Below, piece by piece: positions 1 to 8,113 of a DNA stretch of 64,000 bases (positions are counted from its first letter, which is position 1; the number at the start of each line of letters is the position of its first letter). The position numbers were made by a program, and so were the translations under genes. Origin of the DNA: Weimeria sp002480925 (GTDB taxonomy: Bacteria; Bacillota; Clostridia; Lachnospirales; Lachnospiraceae); assembly GCF_052064335.1 (NCBI RefSeq), contig NZ_JBQHVU010000001.1, positions 186,001 to 250,000 on the forward strand, in the 5' to 3' direction. Below the pieces are notes generated by a model that saw only the letters and a program-made list of their open reading frames with translations, ran no database searches and was not told where the DNA came from.

Positions 1-748
1 CATCATTCAATACCTTGATATAAGTGCCCTTCATGCCTGATGAGCGGGACTCTATGACTCCGGCTGACTCGAACTTCCGCAGGGCATTTACTATGACGCT
101 CCTTGTGATCCCGACCCTGTCTGCTATCTTTGAAGCCACGAGAATGCCCTCGCTCCCCTCAAGCTCGTCGAAGATATGGATTATAGCCTGCTGCTCAGAA
201 TATGAAAGCGTGCTTATGGCACTCTTTACATCCTGCTTCTTGCGGTTCTCCTCTGCGTTCTCCTCGTTTACAGACCGCATCATCTCAAGTCCTACTACAG
301 TAGTACCGTACTCGGCGAGAATGATATCGTCGATACCATATGGATGATCGTATCTGTAGATAAAGAGACTGCCAAGCCTTTCACCTGCTATGTCAATAGG
401 TGTGATAAGGGCATTGTACTTTGATACATCGTCTCCCTCGAAGCCCAGAGTCAGGAGGTTTACATTCTCTCTTGTAGAGAGGATGCCCAAAATCCTGTCA
501 TTCAGATCGCTGTTTATCAGTCCGCCGATCTTATCTGTTATAAGCTCAGTAAGCCTGTGTTCATCATTACTGAAGCTTATGCCAAGGACCTTGCCCTTTT
601 TACTAAGTACCAGGCACGACGAATCAAGGATATCCGTAAGCACCCTGCAGATATCATTGAAGACGACCTTGGAACGGTCATTGTTGTTGTGTAATAGCTT
701 TCCTATCTTTCTTGTCTTATCAAGTAATTCAAGTATCTCTGCACTCAT
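1..748 (-). CDS. codY: CodY, GTP-sensing global transcriptional repressor (3' end cut off)
   Basis: CodY represses amino-acid and stationary-phase genes when GTP and branched-chain amino acids are plentiful. Reading leftward from the ATG at 746-748, 249 codons are visible: an N-terminal GAF-type sensor starting MSAEILELLDKTRKIGKLL, then a helical linker and a C-terminal winged helix-turn-helix containing SKIADRVGITRSVIVNALRK and GMKGTYIKVLND. These are hallmark CodY sequences. The family is about 260 residues long, so only some ten residues and the stop should be missing beyond the window edge. It lies downstream of topA and has its own promoter at 795-822, which overlaps the topA stop. The ribosome binding site is weak: AAAGG lies about 14 bases upstream of the ATG. 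Identification is firm from sequence. The regulon in this organism is unknown. Confidence 0.95.
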   Translation of the reverse strand, partial: MSAEILELLDKTRKIGKLLHNNNDRSKVVFNDICRVLTDILDSSCLVLSKKGKVLGISFSNDEHRLTELITDKIGGLINSDLNDRILGILSTRENVNLLTLGFEGDDVSKYNALITPIDIAGERLGSLFIYRYDHPYGIDDIILAEYGTTVVGLEMMRSVNEENAEENRKKQDVKSAISTLSYSEQQAIIHIFDELEGSEGILVASKIADRVGITRSVIVNALRKFESAGVIESRSSGMKGTYIKVLND

Positions 749-794
749 TGTTTTTATTTAACCTTTATTCAGTATAATTCCATCAATACTGTCT

Positions 795-822
795 ATTATA
801 CTCTTTTTTTTGAAAAATTCAA
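795..822 (-). promoter_or_regulatory. Predicted codY promoter
   Basis: On the minus strand TTGAAT (817-822) and TATAAT (795-800) are separated by 16 bases, placing a start site about 40 bases before the codY ATG. The -35 box overlaps the topA stop codon, so codY can be expressed separately from topA. The A/T-rich spacer has only a poor match to the CodY box. Confidence 0.65.
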
Positions 823-2864
823 TCGTCATCTCTGACTTCTTCAGAGTATCCGCATTCCGGATCTGAGCAGACTATCTTTCTGCCACGGATAACCATGTAT
901 TTCCCACATCGAGGACATTTCTTCGATACCGGCCTCTGCCAGCTCATGAAATCGCAGTCAGGATAATCCGCGCATCCGTAGAATTTTCTTCCCTTCTTGG
1001 TCTTCCTTATCACTATATCCTTTCCGCACTTGGGACAGGCTACACCGATCTTTTCGAGATAAGGCTTGGTATTCCTGCATTCAGGAAATCCCGGGCAGGC
1101 TAAGAACCTTCCATGTGGTCCGTACTTTATCACCATATGTCTGCCGCATTTGTCGCAGATGACGTCCGTTTCCTCATCCTTTATCTCCACCTTCTCGAGC
1201 TCCTTCTCAGCAACATGGACCTCCTTCATGAGGTCAGGATAGAAGTTCCTGATTATGGACTTCCACTCTACCTCTCCTGCCTCGACACCATCTAAAAGGC
1301 TTTCCATATTGGCAGTAAAGGTTTTGTCGACTATCTCACTGAATGACTCTACCATTATCTTGTTTACTATCTCTCCCAGCTCAGAGACAAATAGATTCTT
1401 CTCATCCTTTATCACATAGTGTCTCTTGAGCAGGGTCGTGATAGTCGGAGAATAGGTGGATGGTCGTCCTATACCAAGCTCCTCAAGAGTATGGACAAGG
1501 GAGGCCTCGGTAAAGTGAGGCTTGGGCTGGGTGAAATGCTGCTTTGCCTGATGACTCTCAGCGGAGAGGATCTCTCCCTTCTCGAATGCACTCAGATCCT
1601 TGGGTTTTTTCTGATCCGGATCATCAGATAAGACATAAACCCTTGAAAATCCGTCAAAGATCGTGGCTGTGCTTGCAGCTGTAAACTTATGCCCATTGCA
1701 GTCAAGCCTTATCGAGGTCGTAATCCTCTTCTGCGCTGCCATCTGGGAGGCTATAAATCTCTTCCAGATAAGAGAATATAGACGGTACTGGTCCCGGCTT
1801 GCTGTTTCCTTAAGCTTATCCGGAAGAAGGTTAAGATCAGCAGGTCTTATCGCCTCATGGGCATCCTGAATATTCTTCCCCTGGGACTTCTTTGCCATCT
1901 CACCTCCCAGATAGTCCTTTCCGAACTCCCTGCTTATATAGGCTGCCGCTGCCGCCTTAGCCTCATTAGATACTCTGGTAGAATCGGTACGAAGATATGT
2001 GATAAGTCCGTTCTCATATAGCTGCTGGGCTATGAGCATTGTCTTTGACAGTGCAAAGTTAAGAGCCTTTGAGGCCTCCTGCTGCATAGTCGATGTCGTA
2101 AACGGAAGCGGGGCTTTCCTGGTCTTTGGAGTCTGCTTTAGGGCCTCAACAGTGAAATCACATCCATCTATATCGGATATTATCTGATCAAGCTCCTGCT
2201 TCGAATCGATGTCAGATGTCTTTTTATCAGCGTCATAGTATGAGGCAGTAAGCTTTCTCCTGCCCTTTCCGCAAAGCTCTACATCCAGCGTATAATACTC
2301 CTTTGGAATAAAGGCATTGATCTCATCCTCCCTGTCGCAGATTATACGAAGGGCAACTGACTGAACCCTTCCTGCCGAGAGGCCTCTTTTTACCTTTGCC
2401 CAGAGAAGAGGACTTATCGAATATCCGACTATACGGTCAAGCACCCTTCTTGCCTGCTGTGCATCGACCAGGTTCATATCTATGTCTCTCTGATGCTTGA
2501 AGGATTCCTTTATGGCGTTTTTTGTTATCTCGTTGAAGGTGATCCTTTTATATTTCTTTTCAGAAAGCCTGAGTGATGGTATCAGATGCCAGGAGATCGC
2601 CTCTCCCTCACGGTCCGGGTCAGTAGCCAGATAGATCATATCTGCCTTCTTGACCTCCTTGCGCAGAGATGCCAAAAGCTCACCCTTGCCCCGGATGGTT
2701 ATATATTTGGGTTCGAAGTCATTTTCGACATCGATCCCCAGCTGACTCTTGGGGAGATCCCTGACATGTCCCATTGTTGCAACTACGGTGTAGTTTCTTC
2801 CAAGAAATTTCTTAATCGTTTTTACCTTTGTCGGTGACTCAACGATCACGAGATTTTTTGCCAT
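819..2864 (-). CDS. topA: DNA topoisomerase I (type IA)
   Basis: Relaxes negatively supercoiled DNA by a single-strand break through a 5'-phosphotyrosine. The ATG at 2864 is preferred over an upstream in-frame codon at 2915: it is preceded by AGGAAGG at good spacing, begins MAKNLVIVESPTKVKTI as in the family, and avoids overlap with dprA. The 681-residue protein has an N-terminal Toprim domain with the acidic DPDRE motif near residue 83, the GRVQSVAL motif near 165, and the catalytic tyrosine in ITYLRTDSTR near residue 290. The C-terminus carries three four-cysteine zinc ribbons (from about residue 560), each opening with CxxCG. Length is normal. It follows dprA with a 28-base gap, and comM-dprA-topA-codY is a common Firmicutes order. 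Confidence 0.97.
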   Translation of the reverse strand: MAKNLVIVESPTKVKTIKKFLGRNYTVVATMGHVRDLPKSQLGIDVENDFEPKYITIRGKGELLASLRKEVKKADMIYLATDPDREGEAISWHLIPSLRLSEKKYKRITFNEITKNAIKESFKHQRDIDMNLVDAQQARRVLDRIVGYSISPLLWAKVKRGLSAGRVQSVALRIICDREDEINAFIPKEYYTLDVELCGKGRRKLTASYYDADKKTSDIDSKQELDQIISDIDGCDFTVEALKQTPKTRKAPLPFTTSTMQQEASKALNFALSKTMLIAQQLYENGLITYLRTDSTRVSNEAKAAAAAYISREFGKDYLGGEMAKKSQGKNIQDAHEAIRPADLNLLPDKLKETASRDQYRLYSLIWKRFIASQMAAQKRITTSIRLDCNGHKFTAASTATIFDGFSRVYVLSDDPDQKKPKDLSAFEKGEILSAESHQAKQHFTQPKPHFTEASLVHTLEELGIGRPSTYSPTITTLLKRHYVIKDEKNLFVSELGEIVNKIMVESFSEIVDKTFTANMESLLDGVEAGEVEWKSIIRNFYPDLMKEVHVAEKELEKVEIKDEETDVICDKCGRHMVIKYGPHGRFLACPGFPECRNTKPYLEKIGVACPKCGKDIVIRKTKKGRKFYGCADYPDCDFMSWQRPVSKKCPRCGKYMVIRGRKIVCSDPECGYSEEVRDDD

Positions 2865-2892
2865 TAAAACTGATCCTTCCTGCTCTTTACCT

Positions 2893-3999
2893 CTATACCG
2901 GTATGTTTCTGACATAGTGGTTCATAAAGACCTCTTTTAAGTATCCCTTACAGCAGAGGGCCGCCACTATCCTTAAAAGCATAAGAAGAGTCATACCGGT
3001 TTCCTTCTGGACCTCATCTATGCTTTTTGCGTAGAAATCGAAACAACTATACACCACCATTTCATCTTTTTCAAGGTTCAATTCTGAAAGAGCCTGTTCA
3101 AGCTCCTCTGAAACGAGTGGTTCCTCCTCCATTTTAAGTGCCATGATAAGGCTCTCAGAAGACCTTATCATACCGGCTCCCTGCCAGATAAGCCTGTTGG
3201 TCCCGGCCGAAAGCGGATCTGTTATCCTGCCAGGGAGGGCATATACATCCTTTCCCTGATCAAGGGCCAGATCAGCAGTGATAAGGGATCCGCTTCTCTC
3301 CCTCGCCTCTATCACAAGCACTGACTCAGAGATCCCGCTTATAAGTCTGTTGCGGTCAGGAAAATTCTGCTTAAGTGGTCCTGTCCCGGGAGGAAATTCG
3401 CTTATCAGGGCACCGCTATGTGGTATCTGCTCATAGATATCCCTGTTGCATGCCGGATAGCATATATCTGTCCCAGATCCTAAGAAGGCATATGTCTTCC
3501 CTCCTGCCATAAGTGCACCCCTGTGCGAATAGCCGTCTATCCCCATTGCCATACCGCTTACGACGGAAAAGCCGTTTTCTGCCAGCACCTTTCCTATCTT
3601 TTCGGAAAAAAGTCTTCCGTATCCGCTGCATCTCCTGGCACCCACCATGGCTATAAGCCTCTCCCTTTTATCCGGGAGCCTGCCCCTTACGAAAAGTGCG
3701 ACCGGTGGATTATGTATATGCCTAAGCGCTACAGGAAAATCCTCATCATAGATAAAGCTTATCCCATTCAAAGGATCCGAAAAATACTCCCTGTATCTTT
3801 CAGCCATAAGCCTGCTGCCGTATTCCTCACGAAGAATGGATAGACTTTCCTTTTTTATGATGTCCATCCCAAGGATCGTCTTATCTGTCCTCCCAAAAAA
3901 TCCCGCCGGAGTCTTGAAGGCCGTAAGCAGGGCTCTTTTTTCACTGCGATCCATACACTTTGTCACTGCGAATGCAAATTCATCAAAGCTCCTGTTCAT
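2893..3999 (-). CDS. dprA: DNA processing protein DprA/Smf
   Basis: DprA binds incoming single-stranded DNA during natural transformation and loads RecA. The 368-residue protein has the Rossmann-like core of the family, with MVGARRCSGYGR near residue 117, GMAMGIDGYSHRGAL near 147, and GSGTDICYPACNRDIY near 173. A C-terminal winged-helix-like region follows. Its ATG overlaps the stop of comM in an ATGA arrangement, which implies translational coupling. Adjacency to comM and topA is typical of Firmicutes. No other competence genes are present, so transformability cannot be judged from this window. Confidence 0.95.
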   Translation of the reverse strand: MNRSFDEFAFAVTKCMDRSEKRALLTAFKTPAGFFGRTDKTILGMDIIKKESLSILREEYGSRLMAERYREYFSDPLNGISFIYDEDFPVALRHIHNPPVALFVRGRLPDKRERLIAMVGARRCSGYGRLFSEKIGKVLAENGFSVVSGMAMGIDGYSHRGALMAGGKTYAFLGSGTDICYPACNRDIYEQIPHSGALISEFPPGTGPLKQNFPDRNRLISGISESVLVIEARERSGSLITADLALDQGKDVYALPGRITDPLSAGTNRLIWQGAGMIRSSESLIMALKMEEEPLVSEELEQALSELNLEKDEMVVYSCFDFYAKSIDEVQKETGMTLLMLLRIVAALCCKGYLKEVFMNHYVRNIPV

Positions 4000-5519
4000 C
4001 TTACGACCTCCCAGAATCTTCTGTCGAGAGATCTGAAAAATCCAGCCTCTGCTATATGCTCCTGTCCTACGTCCTTTTTTCCTGCCAGGTCGGCTATAGT
4101 CCTTGATACCTTAAGTATCCTGTAATACCCCCTTGCAGTAAGCTCCTCTGATGCGAAAAGCTCCCCTATGCATTCCCTTGTCGCCTTAGTAAGCCGGCAG
4201 TATTCCTCTATCATCTTCGATGAGGCCTGACTGTTGAATGTATAGGGCTTATCCCTGTATCTCTCCCTCTGGATATCATGAGCCCTTAGCACCCTCTCCC
4301 TTATCCTCTCTGATGATTCATTATTGCTTTTGTCCATCAGCTCACCATACTCAACCCTTCTTGTCTGTACGCACAGATCGAATCGGTCCAGCAGGGGCTC
4401 CGATATCTTTGACAGATAATGTCTTATGGATGGAGTCGAGCAGGTGCATCTTTCTGACGGATAATAGCCGCATCTGCATGGATTCATAGCTGCGACAAAA
4501 AGGAAATCAGCCGGATATTCCTCCTGATAACGGTTTCTTACTATATTGATCTTACCTTCCTCAAGGGGCTGACGTAAGGCCTCAAGCGCCTCTCTCTTAA
4601 ACTCAGGAAGCTCATCCAGGAAAAGAACTCCGTTATGGGCCATTGTTATCTCTCCGGGATTAAGGCTGTTTCCCCCGCCTGACATGGCAACAGCTGTAGT
4701 AGTATGGTGGGGACTTCTGAACGGACGCCTGATATTTTCATATGAGATCCTGAATTTGCCGCAGATACTGTATATCTTCATCAGCTCCAGCTTCTCATCA
4801 TCTGAAAGAGGCGGCATTATAGAAGGAAGACATCTGGCTATCATGCTTTTTCCTGCTCCGGGAGGCCCGTACATGAGAAGATTGTGCATGCCCGCAGCTG
4901 CTATCTCACAGGCTCTCCTTGGTATGGCCTGACCATGAAGCTCACCAAAATCAGCCTGATCATCCACAATGGCCTCACTATCCTTATCAGGACAGTATTC
5001 TCTTACCCTTCCCGTATCAATGTATTCTAACAGCTCTGCAAATGAGCCTACTCCTATCGGCTCCATATCCGGGACAAGTCTTGCCTCCTGCAGGTTGTCC
5101 ACAGGTATAATGCATTTTTTGATACCGTTTTCACGGGCCACAAGAAGCATTGGGAGCATGCCCTTTACAGGAAGCACCTCTCCTGACAGACGAAGCTCTC
5201 CGCAGACAAAAACGTCTGAAAGCCTGTCTGGATCCATGCGGCCCAGAGCCGCAAGAACAGAAAGAGCTACCGGCAGGTCAAAGCCGTTTCCTGATTTCCT
5301 TATATCTGCTGGTGAAAGATTGACTGTGATATGTCTGGCCGGAAGCGGAAAGCCCGCTGCCTTAAGGACTGTCCTGACTCTCTCCCGGCATTCCTTTACC
5401 TCGCCTGAAAGCGAGCCGACCATATCAAAAACAGGCAGACCGTCACTTACATCTGCCTCTGCTGTGACCATAGTTGCCGTAAGGCCTCTTATAGTCCCGC
5501 ACCTTATCTGACTTAACAT
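3996..5519 (-). CDS. comM: ComM/YifB family AAA+ ATPase (magnesium-chelatase-like)
   Basis: ComM-type helicases promote branch migration during transformation in Gram-negative bacteria; the role of the Firmicutes homologue (YifB) is less clear. The 507-residue protein has an N-terminal Lon-protease-like fold region (MLSQIRCGTIRGL; VNLSPADIRKSGNGFDLPVA), a Walker A motif MYGPPGAGKS near residue 215, Walker B VLFLDELPEF near 300, and a C-terminal ChlI-type domain. A cysteine-rich insert (NPCRCGYYPSERCTC) near 345 is characteristic of the family. The ATG is preceded by AAAGGAT. It is first in the comM-dprA-topA run. The Mg-chelatase resemblance does not indicate chlorophyll synthesis. Confidence 0.93.
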   Translation of the reverse strand: MLSQIRCGTIRGLTATMVTAEADVSDGLPVFDMVGSLSGEVKECRERVRTVLKAAGFPLPARHITVNLSPADIRKSGNGFDLPVALSVLAALGRMDPDRLSDVFVCGELRLSGEVLPVKGMLPMLLVARENGIKKCIIPVDNLQEARLVPDMEPIGVGSFAELLEYIDTGRVREYCPDKDSEAIVDDQADFGELHGQAIPRRACEIAAAGMHNLLMYGPPGAGKSMIARCLPSIMPPLSDDEKLELMKIYSICGKFRISYENIRRPFRSPHHTTTAVAMSGGGNSLNPGEITMAHNGVLFLDELPEFKREALEALRQPLEEGKINIVRNRYQEEYPADFLFVAAMNPCRCGYYPSERCTCSTPSIRHYLSKISEPLLDRFDLCVQTRRVEYGELMDKSNNESSERIRERVLRAHDIQRERYRDKPYTFNSQASSKMIEEYCRLTKATRECIGELFASEELTARGYYRILKVSRTIADLAGKKDVGQEHIAEAGFFRSLDRRFWEVVR

Positions 5520-5601
5520 AAAGATCCTTTCCGGAGATCATCTGGAAAGAGAAATTTGAAAAAGATAGTGAAATGATAGCATGGATCCAGAAAAAAGGCA
5601 A

Positions 5602-6156
5602 TTACTTTTTGTTCTTCAGAACATATCTTCTGATATACCTGTAGGTCTCCTCTTCTCCCTTTTCGGCATTCATCAAAAGAAGCTTATGGAGCAGAGCGTC
5701 AGAATCCGGATGGATCACATAGTGTCCATGTCCCCTGAGATAATAGTTAAGAGCTGCATCATCTGTATACTTGTCGCCAAGATAGTTCTTGCAGGCTGAT
5801 ATCCTGTCAATATACATCTCGACCACATATCTTACCGGCATCTTCATCCCGCAGAGTGGCATTTCACCGTCCTTTGAACCTACATTATAATCGATCCAGT
5901 ATTCGTAATGATGCTTGTTCCTTCCCTTGTGATGAAGCCAGGCTGTAGAAAGGCCCTTTTCCTCCCTCTCCCGGTTGTTGGGGCTTCTGGTGCCCTGATA
6001 GTACTTAGCGCCAACTGAGAACTCTGTCCATGAGTACTTTGACAGGTCATGCATCAGTCCCTGCCTGTATAGTCCAACCTTGAAACAGCTCTTCATCACA
6101 AGATGTCTGTGATGAGTTATAGTCTTGAAATGCCTTATCGCATTGATCAAACTCAT
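5602..6156 (-). CDS. DUF5662-like protein of unknown function
   Basis: A 184-residue soluble protein. Its His/Asp/Tyr-rich motifs, including HRHLVMKSCFKVGLYRQGLMHDLSKYSWTEF near residues 17-47 (abridged by this description to its key HDLSKYS core) and WLHHKGRNKHHYEYWIDY near 94-111, match what I remember as DUF5662, found in Firmicutes and in phages. The conserved HD and HH pairs could bind metal, but no activity is known to me. It starts with a strong AGGAAGG site, 3 bases after the stop of the GlgX-like gene, so the two are probably one operon. The family name is from memory. Confidence 0.75.
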   Translation of the reverse strand: MSLINAIRHFKTITHHRHLVMKSCFKVGLYRQGLMHDLSKYSWTEFSVGAKYYQGTRSPNNREREEKGLSTAWLHHKGRNKHHYEYWIDYNVGSKDGEMPLCGMKMPVRYVVEMYIDRISACKNYLGDKYTDDAALNYYLRGHGHYVIHPDSDALLHKLLLMNAEKGEEETYRYIRRYVLKNKK

Positions 6157-6159
6157 GCT

Positions 6160-7986
6160 TTACCTTCCTATTAGAATTGAAACCGTACCCCCCGGCACCG
6201 AAACAGATCCATCGCCGCATTCGAGTGGCTTATCAAGGAAGCTGTCATCGCCTGTATTTGCGACCAGATACCATTTCCTTCCCTCTCCTGTCGAAGGAAG
6301 CGCATAGGTCCTGTCGTTGTAGTAGAAATTAACCAGCACCATCACATCCTCCTCGTTTTCACCGGCATAGGCTCCTGCATAGAGGGTTCCGAGCCCCTTC
6401 TTCTCGGGACCTATTCCCATGATCCAGGGCTCTGTATCATGGTATGAAAGATCCGGAAGCCCGCAGCTCAGATAATCTGTCTGCTTCATAGGAGCCTTTG
6501 TGCGTATAGCAGGATGATCCTTCCTGAACCTGATCAGATTCTTTACAAAGCTGTAAAGCTCCTTAACGTCCTTTTTCGAAGAGTACCTGACCCAGCCTGT
6601 AGGATTATCCTGCCCGTATGGATTGTTATTGCCATCTGCGCTGTTCAAGGCCTCATCTCCCTCCGTAATAAGAGGAACGCCCTGAGAGAGCATTATGCAG
6701 GCCAGTGCTGATCTGACGCAGGTCAGACGGTTTTTCATGACATTTCGGCTTGTGGTCTTTCCTTCTATGCCATGATTGGAACTGCAGTTATAATTGCTCC
6801 CGTCGCGGTTGTCCTCACCGTTAGCCTCATTATGCTTCTCACCGTAGCTGTATGCGTCCAGAAGAGTGAATCCGGTCTTTTCTGCAGCATAATTTACAAA
6901 TCCGAACCTCTCCCCCTGCCGTCTCATCTGATTGGCAAGCTCTGCTACCGTCCCATCCATATGGTTCTGAAGCCTGCGAAGAGGATATATGAAGTCATCG
7001 TTGTAGTAGAAGAATCTCTTATGATCCTCTCTTTCAAGCTTCCTCTCATCTATCCTGTCATAGAAAAGCTTTACATTTGAAAGCCTTGGATGCCTGAGAA
7101 GATACTCGATCGGTAAACCCTCTCCTATCAGATGAAATCCGTCGACCCTGTATCGAGTATGCCAGTATATCAGTATATCCGCTATAAATCTGGGATCTGA
7201 AATGATATCCTCTGATGTAAATGAAAACTCCATCAGAAGCTCCATACCGGCCATATGCAGGGCATTTGACAGCATATCCATCCCCTTCTGCGGATCTGAT
7301 GGGAAATATGATGACTTCGGGGCAAAATATGCCCCATCGCCATAGCCCCAGTAATTTATCCCCGACGGCTCGCTAACATGCTCCTTATACTTGTCTCCTG
7401 ACTCGCTGACCCTGAAGGTATTGTAACGGATCTCCTCAAAATCATATAAAGGCATGAAAAGAACTGAGGTAATACCTAGTTCCTTGAGATAAGGTATCCT
7501 TCTGATCACACCCTTGTATGTGCCCCTAAGCCCGGCCGGAAGAGATGCCTGCTCAGTAAATCCTCTTATATGAAGCTTGTAGATCACCATATCACGCGGA
7601 TCTATCACCGGAGACTCCACAGGACGATAGGGAATAGGATCTCCTAGGCCGCCAAAGATCCTGTAATCCTTTTTCTTCCTGTTCATATCGTTCCATTTCT
7701 CACGTCCGAACACTACATGAGCATAGGGGTCCATGTATTCTCCTATGCCATCCTTTAGTCTGTAGAATACTCCATCCGGTAAAGGATCAGGAAAAAAGAC
7801 AGAGAAAACCCGTCCTCTGGCAAAGCTCTCGTCAAGCATTACCTCTGTTTTCCCCTTACGCCTTTTATTATAAAAAATAATAGAAAGCCAGCCATTTGTA
7901 CGTGCTATCACAGTAAATTCAAAGCCACCAGCACGCCTTTCTGCTCCGTAATGTCTGAAGCTGCCCTTTTGTATTGATAATTTCAT
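6160..7986 (-). CDS. GlgX/isoamylase-like GH13 protein lacking catalytic residues (probable pseudoenzyme)
   Basis: The overall fold is that of a bacterial glycogen debranching enzyme: an N-terminal CBM48-like region (about residues 1-100), then a GH13 barrel with MVIYKLHIRGFT, NYWGYGDGAYFAP, GEKHNEANGEDNRDG, MLSQGVPLITEGDEALN and GNNNPYGQDNPTGW. The catalytic sites are changed. The nucleophile motif GFRFD reads GFHLI (7126-7128 is the Asp position). The acid/base motif AEPWD reads YDRID (7057-7059). The third carboxylate in HDGF is KTGF (6874-6876). Region I (DVVxNH) is also lost. A debranching reaction is therefore unlikely; glycogen binding is possible. The start is uncertain: the ATG at 7986 gives a family-like N-terminus, and an ATG at 8010 has a GAGAGGG 11 bases upstream. 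The reading frame is intact and full length. Confidence 0.8.
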   Translation of the reverse strand: MKLSIQKGSFRHYGAERRAGGFEFTVIARTNGWLSIIFYNKRRKGKTEVMLDESFARGRVFSVFFPDPLPDGVFYRLKDGIGEYMDPYAHVVFGREKWNDMNRKKKDYRIFGGLGDPIPYRPVESPVIDPRDMVIYKLHIRGFTEQASLPAGLRGTYKGVIRRIPYLKELGITSVLFMPLYDFEEIRYNTFRVSESGDKYKEHVSEPSGINYWGYGDGAYFAPKSSYFPSDPQKGMDMLSNALHMAGMELLMEFSFTSEDIISDPRFIADILIYWHTRYRVDGFHLIGEGLPIEYLLRHPRLSNVKLFYDRIDERKLEREDHKRFFYYNDDFIYPLRRLQNHMDGTVAELANQMRRQGERFGFVNYAAEKTGFTLLDAYSYGEKHNEANGEDNRDGSNYNCSSNHGIEGKTTSRNVMKNRLTCVRSALACIMLSQGVPLITEGDEALNSADGNNNPYGQDNPTGWVRYSSKKDVKELYSFVKNLIRFRKDHPAIRTKAPMKQTDYLSCGLPDLSYHDTEPWIMGIGPEKKGLGTLYAGAYAGENEEDVMVLVNFYYNDRTYALPSTGEGRKWYLVANTGDDSFLDKPLECGDGSVSVPGGTVSILIGR

Positions 7987-8061
7987 CTTGTTTCTTTCTT
8001 CTACAGCCATAAGCCAAAACACCCTCTCTAAAGGACATTTCCTCTCGCAACAATACCTGCT

Positions 8062-8067
8062 ATTATA
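8062..8067 (-). promoter_or_regulatory. Possible -10 element for the GlgX-like/DUF5662 operon
   Basis: TATAAT on the minus strand, about 75 bases before the GlgX-like gene. The -35 region is only T-rich, with no good match. It follows a terminator-like hairpin, so a new transcription unit is plausible here. Confidence 0.4.
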
Positions 8068-8079
8068 TCATAGATCATT

Positions 8080-8108
8080 ATAAAAAATCTATTTTTTTAT
8101 AAAATAGA
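8080..8108 (-). terminator. Probable terminator after the UvrD-like helicase
   Basis: Just past the helicase stop, the minus strand can fold TCTATTTT against AAAAATAGA, followed by TTTTTT. The stem is A/T only and so weak, but position and U-tract fit. Confidence 0.5.
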
Positions 8109-8113
8109 ACATC

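Noticed and set aside
24..761. Two plus-strand open frames of about 100 codons
   Set aside because: They are antisense shadows of codY, whose minus-strand translation matches the family throughout.
795..822. CodY autoregulatory box in the codY promoter
   Set aside because: The A/T-rich stretch differs from the 15-base CodY consensus at about five positions.
5602..6156. Prophage remnant suggested by the DUF5662-like gene
   Set aside because: The family also occurs in phages, but no other phage gene, integrase or attachment site is near, and the gene is coupled to a chromosomal neighbour.
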